Shown here piece by piece: positions 55,874 to 64,000 of a DNA stretch of 64,000 bases. The translations under genes and the position numbers were made by a program. Positions within the stretch are counted from its first letter, which is position 1. Every line of letters begins with the position of its first letter. The stretch is from Colwellia sp. (lineage in GTDB: Bacteria > Pseudomonadota > Gammaproteobacteria > Enterobacterales > Alteromonadaceae). Under the pieces are notes generated by a model. It ran no database searches. It saw only the letters and a list, made by a program, of their open reading frames with translations, and was not told the origin of the DNA. Where the stretch lies: positions 1-64,000 of the forward strand of contig JALJPB010000013.1 in NCBI GenBank assembly GCA_022969175.1. Direction: 5' to 3'.

Positions 55874-58468
55874 ATGGCCAATTATTTAAAAGAAAGTAGT
55901 ACAGGTATTCAGCAAAAAAACAGTGCTGACAATGCTATTTCTTCTGTTGAAGAAATAGCAAAGCTTCAACTTGAGCTTAAAAACTTAGCAGCAAGGCATA
56001 CCGCCTTATTTAAACTCAACCAATTATCCCACGATTGCCTTACCCTCGAAGAATTCTTTCCTCAAGTTCATGCGGTTATTGCTTCATTAATTACTGCGCC
56101 CAATTTCTTTATCGTGATGTATGAGCAAACTTTTTCTACACTAGAGTTTGTTTATTCTGTAGACGAAAATGATGATTACCCCGATGGTCCGGTGGACTAT
56201 GAACGATATAAAGGCTCATTAACTCATTTGGTCATTGAGTCTGGACAAGCCTTATTAGCTACACCTGAAATAATTTCACGCTTATCTGATGAAAAGTTAG
56301 TGATAGAACACGGTACTTCTGGACTGGATTGGTTAGGTGTTCCCTTGATAAATGATGGTTTAGTTATCGGTGTTATGGTGGTGCAAAGCTATAATGAACA
56401 TACTCGTTATCAAGACGAGGATTTAAACTTATTAACTTTTGCTGCTCAACACCTCGTGACCGCTATGACTCGACTAGAGGATCATCAGCGCTTACAAAGT
56501 GCTGTTAATGCCAGAACTCGGGAGTTAATGGAACAAATACGAGATCGTGAACGTTCTGATTTGTTACAAGAGTCGTTATTCAAAATATCTGAACTAACCA
56601 ATGACGCTAGTTTAGATATTGATGAATTTTATCATCAAGTTCATAATATTGTTGGTCAAATGCTTAATGCAACGAACTTTTTTATCGTTAAATATGATCA
56701 AGAAAGTGAAACGGCTGAGTTTGTTTATCAAGTAGATGAATATGAAGAGATTGTAAAATACCTATCACCTAGAAAACTCTCAAACTTGTTTTGTGATTAT
56801 GTTATTCGAAAAGGGGAAACGGTTTTATTAGACTATCAACAAATGTTGGCTCTTTATCAACAAGGTATAACCGCTAAACCGTCAAGTGAAAGTCATTCGT
56901 GGCTAGGTGTACCATTAATATACTTTAAAGAAGTTATTGGCGTTATGGTCATTCAAAGTTACCAGTCTAATATTACTTTTTCACAGCAAGATGCTGAGCT
57001 GCTTAATTTTGTCTCACAACATGTTTCAACGGCAATTAAACGGCGTGAAGCTATTGAATATGAGCGTCAAAGTCATGAGTTATTAGAGCAACAGGTAAAA
57101 TTACGAACAGTTGCATTAGAAGATGAAATAATACAGCGAAAAAGGGTTGAAACCCAGTTAAAGCATACCGCTTCTCACGATAGCTTAACGGGCTTACCTA
57201 ATCGAATGGTGTTTATAGATTTGCTTAATCATGCAATCGCCACTAATAAACGTAAGCCAGATTTACAGTTTGCTATTTTGTTTCTTGATTTAGACCGTTT
57301 CAAAGTTGTTAATGATAGTTTAGGGCACCATGCTGGCGATTTATTATTAAAAATTGTAGCTCGAGAGCTTACTGAAATAGTAAGAGGTAAGGATACTGTT
57401 GCAAGGCTAGGTGGTGATGAGTTTGTAATTCTAGTTGAAGACCTAGAAAACAATAATGAAGCTTTTGAAGTTGCCCAGCGCATCACTGAATTTTTAAAAC
57501 AGCCATTTACTATTGATAACCAACTTGTTTTTATTGGTACTAGTATTGGTATTTTATTTAGTGATGCCAGATATGAAAACGCCAATACTATGCTCCGTGA
57601 TGCTGATACTGCGATGTATCATGCAAAAGATAATGGTAAGGGTCGTTATGAAGTTTTTGATGGCAGTATGCATAACAAGGTCCAAAATGCTTTATCACTA
57701 GAAGCAGATCTTAGAGAAGCGATTGAATGGCAAGAGTTTATTCCTTATTTTCAGCCGATATTAAAACTCAGTAATAATCAAATCATGGGTTTTGAAGCGT
57801 TAGCTCGTTGGCACAGCACTAAACGTGGGCTTGTTTACCCTAACGATTTTATTCCGTTAGCAGAAGATACTAATCTAGTTTTGGCGATAGATTTACAAAT
57901 ATTAGAGAAGTCGTGTTTACAACTTAAAAAATGGCAAGAGCAACTTGGCAGGAATAATTTGTATGTCAGCTGTAATTTATTTTGTAAACATTTTTTTAGT
58001 ACCACTTTACCTGATGATATTAATAATATTTTAGTTAAGGTAGGTTTAGCTCCTAAAAATTTACGTATAGAAATTACCGAGCGTGCTTTGATGGAAAATA
58101 GCGATGTTGTCCTGGGTAATATGAAAGCACTTAAACATTTAGGTATTAAGATATTACTGGACGATTTTGGCACAGGTTATTCGAGTTTAAGTTATTTACA
58201 TCGCTTTCCCATCGATGTGCTTAAAATTGATCGTTCATTTATCACTAATGTCCATGAACATGAAAATAATCGAGCGATAATCAAAACTATTATTGATTTA
58301 GCTACGAACTTGCAAATGAGTACTATCGGTGAAGGTATTGAAAACATTGCAGATGCTGAATTATTGCAACAGTTAGATTGTCTTTATGGTCAAGGATATT
58401 TTTATGCTAAACCTATGCCTGCAGAGCAAGCGTTAGACTTTATTCAAAGAAGCAATCTTTTAGAATAG
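55874..58468 (+). CDS. GAF-GAF-GGDEF-EAL c-di-GMP turnover protein
   Basis: An 864-residue cytosolic protein. Two similar GAF domains (about 40-200 and 235-385; both contain SWLGVPLI/LDWLGVPLI and VIGVMVVQSY/VIGVMVIQSY) suggest an internal duplication. A GGDEF domain (about 430-595) starts DSLTGLPNRMVFIDLL and has the intact active loop RLGGDEFVILVED. The EAL domain (about 610-860) carries GFEALARWHS, the metal and loop regions IPLAEDTN, and LLDDFGTGYSSLSYLHRFPID. Both motifs look intact, so it may make and break c-di-GMP. A terminator follows. Confidence 0.93.
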   Translation: MANYLKESSTGIQQKNSADNAISSVEEIAKLQLELKNLAARHTALFKLNQLSHDCLTLEEFFPQVHAVIASLITAPNFFIVMYEQTFSTLEFVYSVDENDDYPDGPVDYERYKGSLTHLVIESGQALLATPEIISRLSDEKLVIEHGTSGLDWLGVPLINDGLVIGVMVVQSYNEHTRYQDEDLNLLTFAAQHLVTAMTRLEDHQRLQSAVNARTRELMEQIRDRERSDLLQESLFKISELTNDASLDIDEFYHQVHNIVGQMLNATNFFIVKYDQESETAEFVYQVDEYEEIVKYLSPRKLSNLFCDYVIRKGETVLLDYQQMLALYQQGITAKPSSESHSWLGVPLIYFKEVIGVMVIQSYQSNITFSQQDAELLNFVSQHVSTAIKRREAIEYERQSHELLEQQVKLRTVALEDEIIQRKRVETQLKHTASHDSLTGLPNRMVFIDLLNHAIATNKRKPDLQFAILFLDLDRFKVVNDSLGHHAGDLLLKIVARELTEIVRGKDTVARLGGDEFVILVEDLENNNEAFEVAQRITEFLKQPFTIDNQLVFIGTSIGILFSDARYENANTMLRDADTAMYHAKDNGKGRYEVFDGSMHNKVQNALSLEADLREAIEWQEFIPYFQPILKLSNNQIMGFEALARWHSTKRGLVYPNDFIPLAEDTNLVLAIDLQILEKSCLQLKKWQEQLGRNNLYVSCNLFCKHFFSTTLPDDINNILVKVGLAPKNLRIEITERALMENSDVVLGNMKALKHLGIKILLDDFGTGYSSLSYLHRFPIDVLKIDRSFITNVHEHENNRAIIKTIIDLATNLQMSTIGEGIENIADAELLQQLDCLYGQGYFYAKPMPAEQALDFIQRSNLLE

Positions 58469-58509
58469 TTTAAGCCGTAATTTTTAAAATGCTTCCTTTA
58501 GACTTGACA

Positions 58510-58540
58510 AAAAAAAGAGCAATAAATTTGCTCTTTTTTT
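58510..58540 (+). terminator. Rho-independent terminator after the GGDEF-EAL gene
   Basis: Segments 58510-58522 and 58528-58540 form an A-rich/T-rich stem with core AGAGCAA-TAAAT-TTGCTCT, ending in seven T. It can also act on putA transcripts from the other strand. Confidence 0.88.
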
Positions 58541-58568
58541 AGTTTTAGTTTTAGTTTTAGTTTTAGTT
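58541..58568. repeat. AGTTTT hexamer microsatellite
   Basis: Four perfect copies of AGTTTT (58541-58564) plus a partial AGTT, placed directly between the terminator and the putA stop codon. Intergenic, so length changes do not affect a reading frame. Confidence 0.95.
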
Positions 58569-58578
58569 AAATGTAAGT

Positions 58579-61500
58579 CTATTGTGCTTCAGCTTCCATA
58601 GTCATTAATGAAGCATTACCGCCCGCTGCTGTTGTATCAATAGAAATTGTCTTTTCTGTTACTAAGCGGCGTAATAAACCTTGATTGGTATAAGCGGTAA
58701 TCAAAGGAAGTATAGCCCCCTGTCTTGCCGCTAATTGTTCACCCACTAATCGCTTGAATGGACTAGAGTTATCAACGACTGCACCTGCTAAGTAGGGATG
58801 AGCTAATACGGTGGGCAGATGACCAAGTTGAGCAACTTGGAATACACCATCAGGACAACCTGATTGCAATAAAATTGAACTAATTGCTTCAGCTTCGTTT
58901 AAAAAGTCATTATCTACCAGCGCTATGACACAATTTCCTGCACCTATAGCTGAAATAATTGACATCATCCAAAATTCAAATGAAGTCTCTTTACAACGCA
59001 AGCAAACAACAGAGCCACGAGATTCTAAGATTAAGCTATTAGACTCTCCTGTTGGACCTGGCAATAAGCTTGGCTCAGCAAGTTCTTTTTCAATGAATAG
59101 TAATTGTTTACGAGCTTCAGTTAATGTTGCTGGTAATGCACTTTCTTGCGCTAATACTACTTTGTTTGATGACAGCTGAGCCAATAATTGGCGTAATACA
59201 GAAATACGGGTATTTAACTCTGTAAAGCTCCAAGTTAATTCATCCTTTTTGGCTTTAACCAATAAGCCATCAATACGTGATGCTGTTGCTTGGCACTGCT
59301 TAATTTCATCATTAAATACGGCCTCTTGGTTTTGAGTTAAAGTGACTTCCTTGATAGTCATTTTATCCTTAACTAAGCGCGTTAAGTATAAAGGACCGCC
59401 TGCTTTAGGACCTGTTCCTGATAGACCACGACCACCAAAAGGTTGTACACCAACTACTGCACCAATCATATTGCGGTTAACATAGACATTACCCGCGCGA
59501 GAACGTGCGGCTAAATACCGACTCTTCTCTTCAATACGAGTATGAATGCCCATAGTTAAACCAAAACCTGTGTTGTTGATTTGGTTAATGACATCTTCTA
59601 ACTCACTGGCTTTAAATTGAACGATATGAACAATAGGTCCAAAAACTTCTTTTTTCAATACGGATAAGTTCTTAATTTCAACTAAACGAGGTAAAAAATA
59701 ATGATGTTGGCTGTCACTTACACCTTCGTTTAATTCTGCCTCATTACAAACAAAGTGAATTTTGGCGTTGTCTTTTAAATACTCGACATGTTCGTTTAAT
59801 GCGCCAAGTGCTTTTGAATCAATTACCGGGCCAACATCTGTTGATAAAAATGCAGGATCACCGACATGTAACTCTTGCATAGCGCCTTTAAGCATAGTGA
59901 TGATTTTATCAGCAACATCTTCTTGTAAAAATAAAACTCTTAACGCTGAACAACGTTGACCAGCACTTTGAAAACCAGAGGCAATTACATCATCAACAAC
60001 TTGTTCCGGTAGGGCGGTTGAGTCAACAATCATACAGTTTTGGCCACCAGTTTCAGCGATAAGTGGCACTGGATCGCCGCCACGTTCAGCAAGTTTTTGA
60101 GAAATCCAAGTGCCTGTCTCTGTTGAACCAGTAAACATTACCGCTTGAATACGGCTGTCTGGCACCATGGTTTGACCCACTTTACTACCACGAGCGATGA
60201 CAGGTTCAATTACAGAGGTTGGTAAACCACACTCATGCATTATCTCTATGGCACGAAGAGCCACTAAGCTAGTTTGCTCTGCTGGTTTAGCAACCACAGT
60301 ATTACCAGCAACAATAGCAGCGGAAACTTGGCCTAAAAATATGGCTAATGGAAAGTTCCAAGGGCTGATACAAAGCACAACACCTCTTGCTTCTAAATCA
60401 CCATTGGCTAATAACTCTTTAGCTCTGTCAGCATAATAGCGACAAAAATCAATCGCTTCTCTAACTTCACTTACCCCATCAGGTATCGTTTTACCTGCTT
60501 CTTTAGTGCACAGTGCGATAAGTTCATCACGGTGAACCTCTAAGGCGTCTGCGGTTTTTAAAAGTACTTGTGCACGTTCGTTTACCGGTGTCGTTGACCA
60601 AGATGCAAAGGCATTATCGGCACGCTCAATGATATTGGCCATTTCAGCTTCATCAGCATGAACAATATGACCGATAATTTCATTATGGTTGGCTGGGTTA
60701 GTCACTGGTAACTTACCCTCAATGGCTTGACTGACAATATTCTTTTCACACCAGGCATCTATGTTTGCACGCATTTTTGTTATTTGATCGATATCGGTTA
60801 AGTCAATGCCTTTAGAATTAATACGTTTATTACCGTTAATGCCGTCATTATATAAATCGATCGATTGAGGTATTTGAGGGTTAACTTTGTTGACCCAATA
60901 TTGAACAGTTTCAACGGGATCAGCTAATAATGATTCAACAGGAATATCTTCATCAACAATGTTGTTTACAAAAGAACTGTTTGCGCCATTCTCTAATAAA
61001 CGTCGAACTAAATACGCTAATAAATCTGCATGTTTTCCTACAGGTGCGTAAACACGACACGGTATTTTTTTCTCAGTGACAACCTGATCATAAAGCGCTT
61101 CACCCATACCATGAAGGCGTTGGAATTCATAACCACGAGAACCTTCACTTTGTGATTCAGCAATTTCTAGAATAGTTGCTACGGTGTAGGCGTTATGAGT
61201 GGCAAATTGTGGATAAATACTATCGCGATACTCAAGTAGTTTTTTTGCACAAGCTTGGTAAGAGACATCAGTTGATGGTTTTTGAGTAAATACTGGAAAA
61301 TCGTTATAACCTTCTGCTTGGCTTTCTTTAATTTCGCTATCCCAATAAGCACCTTTTACTAGGCGTACCATCATTTGTCGTTTAGTTTGTAAGGTAAGCT
61401 CTCTCACCCATTCAATAACATCTAAACCACGTTTTTGGTAGGCTTGAATGGCAATACCAAAACCGTTCCAACCATCAAGATCACTATCAGTAAATACTGC

Positions 61501-62418
61501 TTCAATAATATCAAGAGAGATATCTAAACGATCAGCTTCTTCGGCATCAACAGTAAAGCCAATATCATAAGCTTTTGCCGCTAAGGCTAATTGTTTTAAG
61601 CGAGGAATAAGCTCGTTAATAACGCGATCACGATGAGAAAACTCATAACGGGGATGAATTGCCGAAAGTTTTATTGAAATTCCAGGACTATTTTGTGGCC
61701 CTTTGCTTTTTGCCGCAATACCGATTGCATCAATGGCTGTCATGTAGCTATCAAAATAGCGGTCGGCATCACTCATAGTGCGAGCGCCTTCACCTAACAT
61801 GTCGTAAGAGTAGGTGTAACCTTTAGTTTCGGCTTCAATTGCGCGTTTTAGAGCATTATTGATATTTTTACCCATGACAAACTGGGTACCCATAATTTTC
61901 ATCGCATATCGAACAGACTCACGAATAACGGGCTCACCTAAGCGGCCAATGGTTTTTTTCAATAAACCAAACTGAAGCTTTTTCTTTTGATCAGAATAAT
62001 TTACTAACTTACCTGTCATTAATAGCCCCCAAGAAGAGGCATTAACAAAAATTGAATCACTGTTCCCGATGTGTGAACCCCAGTCACCTTCAGCAAGTTT
62101 GTCACGAATTAAACTATCGGTAGTTAATTTATCAGGCACACGCAATAGGGCTTCAGCCAAGCACATTAATACTACCCCTTCTTCGGTAGATAACGAGAAC
62201 TCGTTTAACAGGGCATCAACACCGCCTTTACCCACTTGTTCTTTGCGAATATTGACAACTAATTGTCGAGCATATTCCCAAGCACGAGATTTAGCATCAA
62301 CGTTAATTTCAGCTATGGGTAATAGTTTTGCCAAAATAGCATTTTCATCTGCACGATAGTTATCGCGGATTGCTTGACGGATGGCATTGGTCGTTGTTAA
62401 TGAGCCGTTGAATAACAT
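58579..62418 (-). CDS. putA: Bifunctional proline dehydrogenase/pyrroline-5-carboxylate dehydrogenase PutA
   Basis: Oxidises proline to glutamate in two coupled steps: FAD-linked proline dehydrogenase, then NAD-linked aldehyde dehydrogenase with channelled P5C. 1279 residues. The proline dehydrogenase barrel contains RLVKGAYWDSEIK and GFTVDAEEADRLD. The aldehyde dehydrogenase has the general-base region AETGGQNC (Glu about 789) and the catalytic Cys about 823 in SAGQRCSAL. No ribbon-helix-helix domain is present at the N-terminus, which begins with an alpha-helical segment, so it does not regulate its own transcription. The tail after residue 1060 is the extra C-terminal domain of longer PutAs. 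Divergent from an Lrp-type regulator. Confidence 0.95.
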   Translation of the reverse strand: MLFNGSLTTTNAIRQAIRDNYRADENAILAKLLPIAEINVDAKSRAWEYARQLVVNIRKEQVGKGGVDALLNEFSLSTEEGVVLMCLAEALLRVPDKLTTDSLIRDKLAEGDWGSHIGNSDSIFVNASSWGLLMTGKLVNYSDQKKKLQFGLLKKTIGRLGEPVIRESVRYAMKIMGTQFVMGKNINNALKRAIEAETKGYTYSYDMLGEGARTMSDADRYFDSYMTAIDAIGIAAKSKGPQNSPGISIKLSAIHPRYEFSHRDRVINELIPRLKQLALAAKAYDIGFTVDAEEADRLDISLDIIEAVFTDSDLDGWNGFGIAIQAYQKRGLDVIEWVRELTLQTKRQMMVRLVKGAYWDSEIKESQAEGYNDFPVFTQKPSTDVSYQACAKKLLEYRDSIYPQFATHNAYTVATILEIAESQSEGSRGYEFQRLHGMGEALYDQVVTEKKIPCRVYAPVGKHADLLAYLVRRLLENGANSSFVNNIVDEDIPVESLLADPVETVQYWVNKVNPQIPQSIDLYNDGINGNKRINSKGIDLTDIDQITKMRANIDAWCEKNIVSQAIEGKLPVTNPANHNEIIGHIVHADEAEMANIIERADNAFASWSTTPVNERAQVLLKTADALEVHRDELIALCTKEAGKTIPDGVSEVREAIDFCRYYADRAKELLANGDLEARGVVLCISPWNFPLAIFLGQVSAAIVAGNTVVAKPAEQTSLVALRAIEIMHECGLPTSVIEPVIARGSKVGQTMVPDSRIQAVMFTGSTETGTWISQKLAERGGDPVPLIAETGGQNCMIVDSTALPEQVVDDVIASGFQSAGQRCSALRVLFLQEDVADKIITMLKGAMQELHVGDPAFLSTDVGPVIDSKALGALNEHVEYLKDNAKIHFVCNEAELNEGVSDSQHHYFLPRLVEIKNLSVLKKEVFGPIVHIVQFKASELEDVINQINNTGFGLTMGIHTRIEEKSRYLAARSRAGNVYVNRNMIGAVVGVQPFGGRGLSGTGPKAGGPLYLTRLVKDKMTIKEVTLTQNQEAVFNDEIKQCQATASRIDGLLVKAKKDELTWSFTELNTRISVLRQLLAQLSSNKVVLAQESALPATLTEARKQLLFIEKELAEPSLLPGPTGESNSLILESRGSVVCLRCKETSFEFWMMSIISAIGAGNCVIALVDNDFLNEAEAISSILLQSGCPDGVFQVAQLGHLPTVLAHPYLAGAVVDNSSPFKRLVGEQLAARQGAILPLITAYTNQGLLRRLVTEKTISIDTTAAGGNASLMTMEAEAQ

Positions 62419-62572
62419 AAGTTCACCTTAAATGTGTGGTATTTAATTACTATACCTATAAATTTTGATAGGGCATTTTAAAGAAAACACTACAGAATGT
62501 GTTGGTGTAATTTCTATTATTGCGCTATTTTATAGGGAAATATGCCAATATAACCATGGAACATACTGAATT
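62419..62572. promoter_or_regulatory. Divergent putA / Lrp-family promoter region
   Basis: 154 bp serving both genes. AACAC (62486-62490) and GTGTT (62499-62503) form an interrupted inverted repeat that could bind the Lrp-type regulator. No reliable promoter hexamers were identified. Confidence 0.35.
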
Positions 62573-63049
62573 ATGAATTCTGTAAAAGCTCGAGTACTTG
62601 ATCGTATCGATATGACAATATTAGACACTCTGCAAAAAGATGGCAGGATATCTAACGTAGAATTAGCAAAAAAAGTCAGTTTAAGTGCAAGCCCTTGTCT
62701 AGACCGAGTTAAAAAATTAGAGAGTGAAGGTTATATTGAAGGGTATAGTGCGACGTTAAGTGCCAGTAAATTAAAGTACGGTATGTCAGCTTTTATCCAA
62801 GTGACTTTAGATAGAACTACCGGTGATGTCTTCAACCTTTTTAAAGAAGAAGTGGTGAAAATTAAAGAAGTCGCTGAATGTCATATGGTGGCTGGTGGAT
62901 TTGATTACCTACTAAAACTACGATTCGAAAATATGGAGGCTTATCGCGAAGTATTAGGGGTAATTGTAGAATTGCCAGCAGTATCGCAAACTCATACTTA
63001 TGTGGTAATGGAGCAAGTTAAACCGGATGATGGAGTACCGATAGGATAA
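62573..63049 (+). CDS. Lrp/AsnC-family transcriptional regulator (putative proline-utilisation activator)
   Basis: A 158-residue regulator. An N-terminal HTH_AsnC (ILDTLQKDGRISNVELAKKVSLSASPCLDRVKKLESEGYIEGY) is followed by a RAM effector domain (VAECHMVAGGFDYLLKLRFENMEAY). Divergent from putA, the classic position of PutR/BkdR-like activators that respond to proline and turn on putA, which is useful because this PutA lacks its own DNA-binding domain. The assignment to proline control is from position. Confidence 0.9.
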   Translation: MNSVKARVLDRIDMTILDTLQKDGRISNVELAKKVSLSASPCLDRVKKLESEGYIEGYSATLSASKLKYGMSAFIQVTLDRTTGDVFNLFKEEVVKIKEVAECHMVAGGFDYLLKLRFENMEAYREVLGVIVELPAVSQTHTYVVMEQVKPDDGVPIG

Positions 63050-63085
63050 AATAGGCCTCTTGAGAAATAGTGATAACTTGTTGTA

Positions 63086-63469
63086 TTAATTTTTTTTTGC
63101 TTCAGGCATTGTTAATGGTTTTATTTGTGTGCCCATCGGCGATATGAGTTGTTGAATTTTAACATTGTTTAACCAATACTCAATAAATTTACCTTGAGCT
63201 TCTTTTTGAGGATACTGACGGTTTTTTGCATCTAATAAGGCGAATGTATTAAATGAGGTATACCGTTCAGGCTGAGATAATTTAACTTCAAGCGCTTTAC
63301 CATTTTTACCCACCTTCACATCTACCAAGATGATGACTTCATGCTGTTGATTAAATGTTTTAGGATGTTCTGCCAATTGCTTGGTTTTATCTTGTGACGT
63401 CGGTTTCATAGTCATAATTGCGGCACTGCCAAAACTTAATATAATAATTATAAAAATAGTCCACTTCAT
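63086..63469 (-). CDS. Small membrane-anchored hypothetical protein, weakly TonB-C-like
   Basis: A 127-residue protein with an N-terminal hydrophobic segment (about 3-20, WTIFIIIILSFGSAAIM) acting as anchor or signal. The rest (about 45-115) reads VIILVDVKVGKNGKALEVKLSQPERYTSFNTFALLDAKNRQYP, which has the strand-turn (GKNGKA) and helix layout of a TonB C-terminal domain, but this is weak. Probably periplasmic. Convergent with the Lrp regulator and followed upstream by a strong terminator of the protease gene. Confidence 0.6.
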   Translation of the reverse strand: MKWTIFIIIILSFGSAAIMTMKPTSQDKTKQLAEHPKTFNQQHEVIILVDVKVGKNGKALEVKLSQPERYTSFNTFALLDAKNRQYPQKEAQGKFIEYWLNNVKIQQLISPMGTQIKPLTMPEAKKN

Positions 63470-63523
63470 AATAGTTCCCCAATAATTGATTAATCTTTTT
63501 AATTTAACTGATTATTAGCCAAT

Positions 63524-63553
63524 AAAAAAGGCTAGTGAAAACTAGCCTTTTTT
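63524..63553. terminator. Terminator with GAAA tetraloop after the protease gene
   Basis: AAAAAAGGCTAGT (63524-63536), GAAA loop, ACTAGCCTTTTTT (63541-63553): a perfect 13-bp stem. It lies 17 bp beyond the stop codon of the minus-strand protease gene. Confidence 0.92.
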
Positions 63554-63569
63554 ACAGACAAAATAACTA

Positions 63570-64000
63570 TTATTTTACTTTACGACGAGATGACGCTAAA
63601 CCACCTAGTGCTAACATAAATAATGCTAATGTTGCAGGAGCAGGAATAGCGGCCGAAAGCCAAGCTGCGTATGGATTTAATAAAATACCACCAAAGTAGT
63701 GACCAAATGCACCATTGTTATATGGAGACGAACCAGTTGCGCCAAAAGTATTGATACCGGCTAGTAAATAGCGATCATTAATTGAATCATATACAAATGA
63801 TGGACCACCTGAGTCACCACCACCAATTGCTGTTTCAAAGTCTTCGCCTAACCATGAGCTACATACGCCCCAACCACAAAAAGTATCAACATCAGTTGCT
63901 ACACCATCTTCAGTACGTGTACCATCAAAATCAGCGTACCAAATTTCAGCTTGGCCATTACCATCACCATCATCAAAATCAATAAAGTCGACAATATTGC
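63570..64000 (-). CDS. Trypsin-like (S1) serine protease with PEP-CTERM-type sorting tail, 3' end only
   Basis: An open minus-strand frame enters from the right edge and ends at TAA (63570-63572), giving the last 142 residues. It contains AIGGGDSGGPSFVYD, the S1 active-site serine motif GDSGGP, and YLLAGINTFGATGSSPYNNG, the following strand, so the catalytic serine is present. The end reads IPAPATLALFMLALGGLASS then RRKVK: a PxP motif, a hydrophobic helix and an Arg/Lys tail, the three-part PEP-CTERM sorting signal (here with PAP for PEP). Exosortase-dependent anchoring to the envelope is therefore expected. An Asp-rich stretch near the start of the visible part (FDDGDGNGQ) could bind calcium. 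The start lies outside the window. Confidence 0.88.
   Translation of the reverse strand, partial: NIVDFIDFDDGDGNGQAEIWYADFDGTRTEDGVATDVDTFCGWGVCSSWLGEDFETAIGGGDSGGPSFVYDSINDRYLLAGINTFGATGSSPYNNGAFGHYFGGILLNPYAAWLSAAIPAPATLALFMLALGGLASSRRKVK

Noticed and set aside
63782-63985. Plus-strand His/Gln-rich frame near the right edge
   Set aside because: It is the antisense of the serine protease coding sequence (repetitive codons of an Asp/Gly-rich stretch), not a gene.

Overview
The window looks like chromosomal DNA of an AT-rich marine gammaproteobacterium of the order Alteromonadales, most likely Colwellia or a close relative. This rests on protein recognition without any database search: a MotX sodium-motor protein, an ArcA regulator with a free-standing HPt protein, FabY, PutA without a DNA-binding domain facing an Lrp-type regulator, a lysine riboswitch of the gammaproteobacterial type, and many GAF/GGDEF/HD-GYP proteins. 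I see no rRNA, tRNA, CRISPR array, prophage or complete insertion sequence. Most genes are housekeeping, with accessory islands between them.

Layout. 0-1.5 kb: dut, a truncated dimeric-dUTPase relic and a one-protein PQQ-type propeller fragment. 1.5-6 kb: a CaiB-type CoA-transferase and a GlxA-type AraC regulator separated by a 236-bp MITE-like element, then divergent fabY. 6-14.5 kb: glutamate synthase gltBD followed by a transporter in which a glutamate/dicarboxylate symporter is fused to a solute-binding domain; a HexR-like palindrome lies upstream of gltB. 14.9-15.8 kb: folE2. 16.4-23.3 kb: a signalling island with a propeller histidine kinase, an HPt protein, ArcA and a second histidine kinase, none of which supplies the kinase-side receiver domain. 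23.4-24.5 kb: rsmC. 24.7-29.2 kb: a lysine riboswitch controlling paralogues of DapA and DapD, an aberrant PLP decarboxylase and an AstE-like desuccinylase. 29.4-31.0 kb: a membrane-anchored glutamate-synthase-like protein. 31.2-33.9 kb: a putative zinc-uptake unit with a double Zur-like box, a Cys-rich small protein and a His-rich TonB receptor. 34-41.5 kb: hemL, pyrB, a periplasmic binding protein, hemJ, a ClC transporter, a coiled-coil membrane protein and erpA. 42-47.8 kb: an M28 peptidase and an HD-GYP/GGDEF/HD-GYP cluster beside motX. 48-53.8 kb: a NagX-like membrane protein and an RND efflux pair. 54-64 kb: hpf, a 2-oxoglutarate oxygenase, a small lipoprotein, a GAF-GAF-GGDEF-EAL protein, putA with its divergent Lrp-family regulator, and the 3' end of a trypsin-like protease with a PEP-CTERM-type tail.

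Nitrogen and amino-acid metabolism recur: glutamate synthesis and uptake, lysine branch, proline breakdown to glutamate, and a second glutamate-synthase-like enzyme. The best candidate for an undescribed system is the lysine-riboswitch operon. It contains a succinylase, a decarboxylase and a desuccinylase but no dapB, and the decarboxylase departs from LysA at its substrate-recognition motifs. The kinase/HPt/ArcA island is the second candidate.
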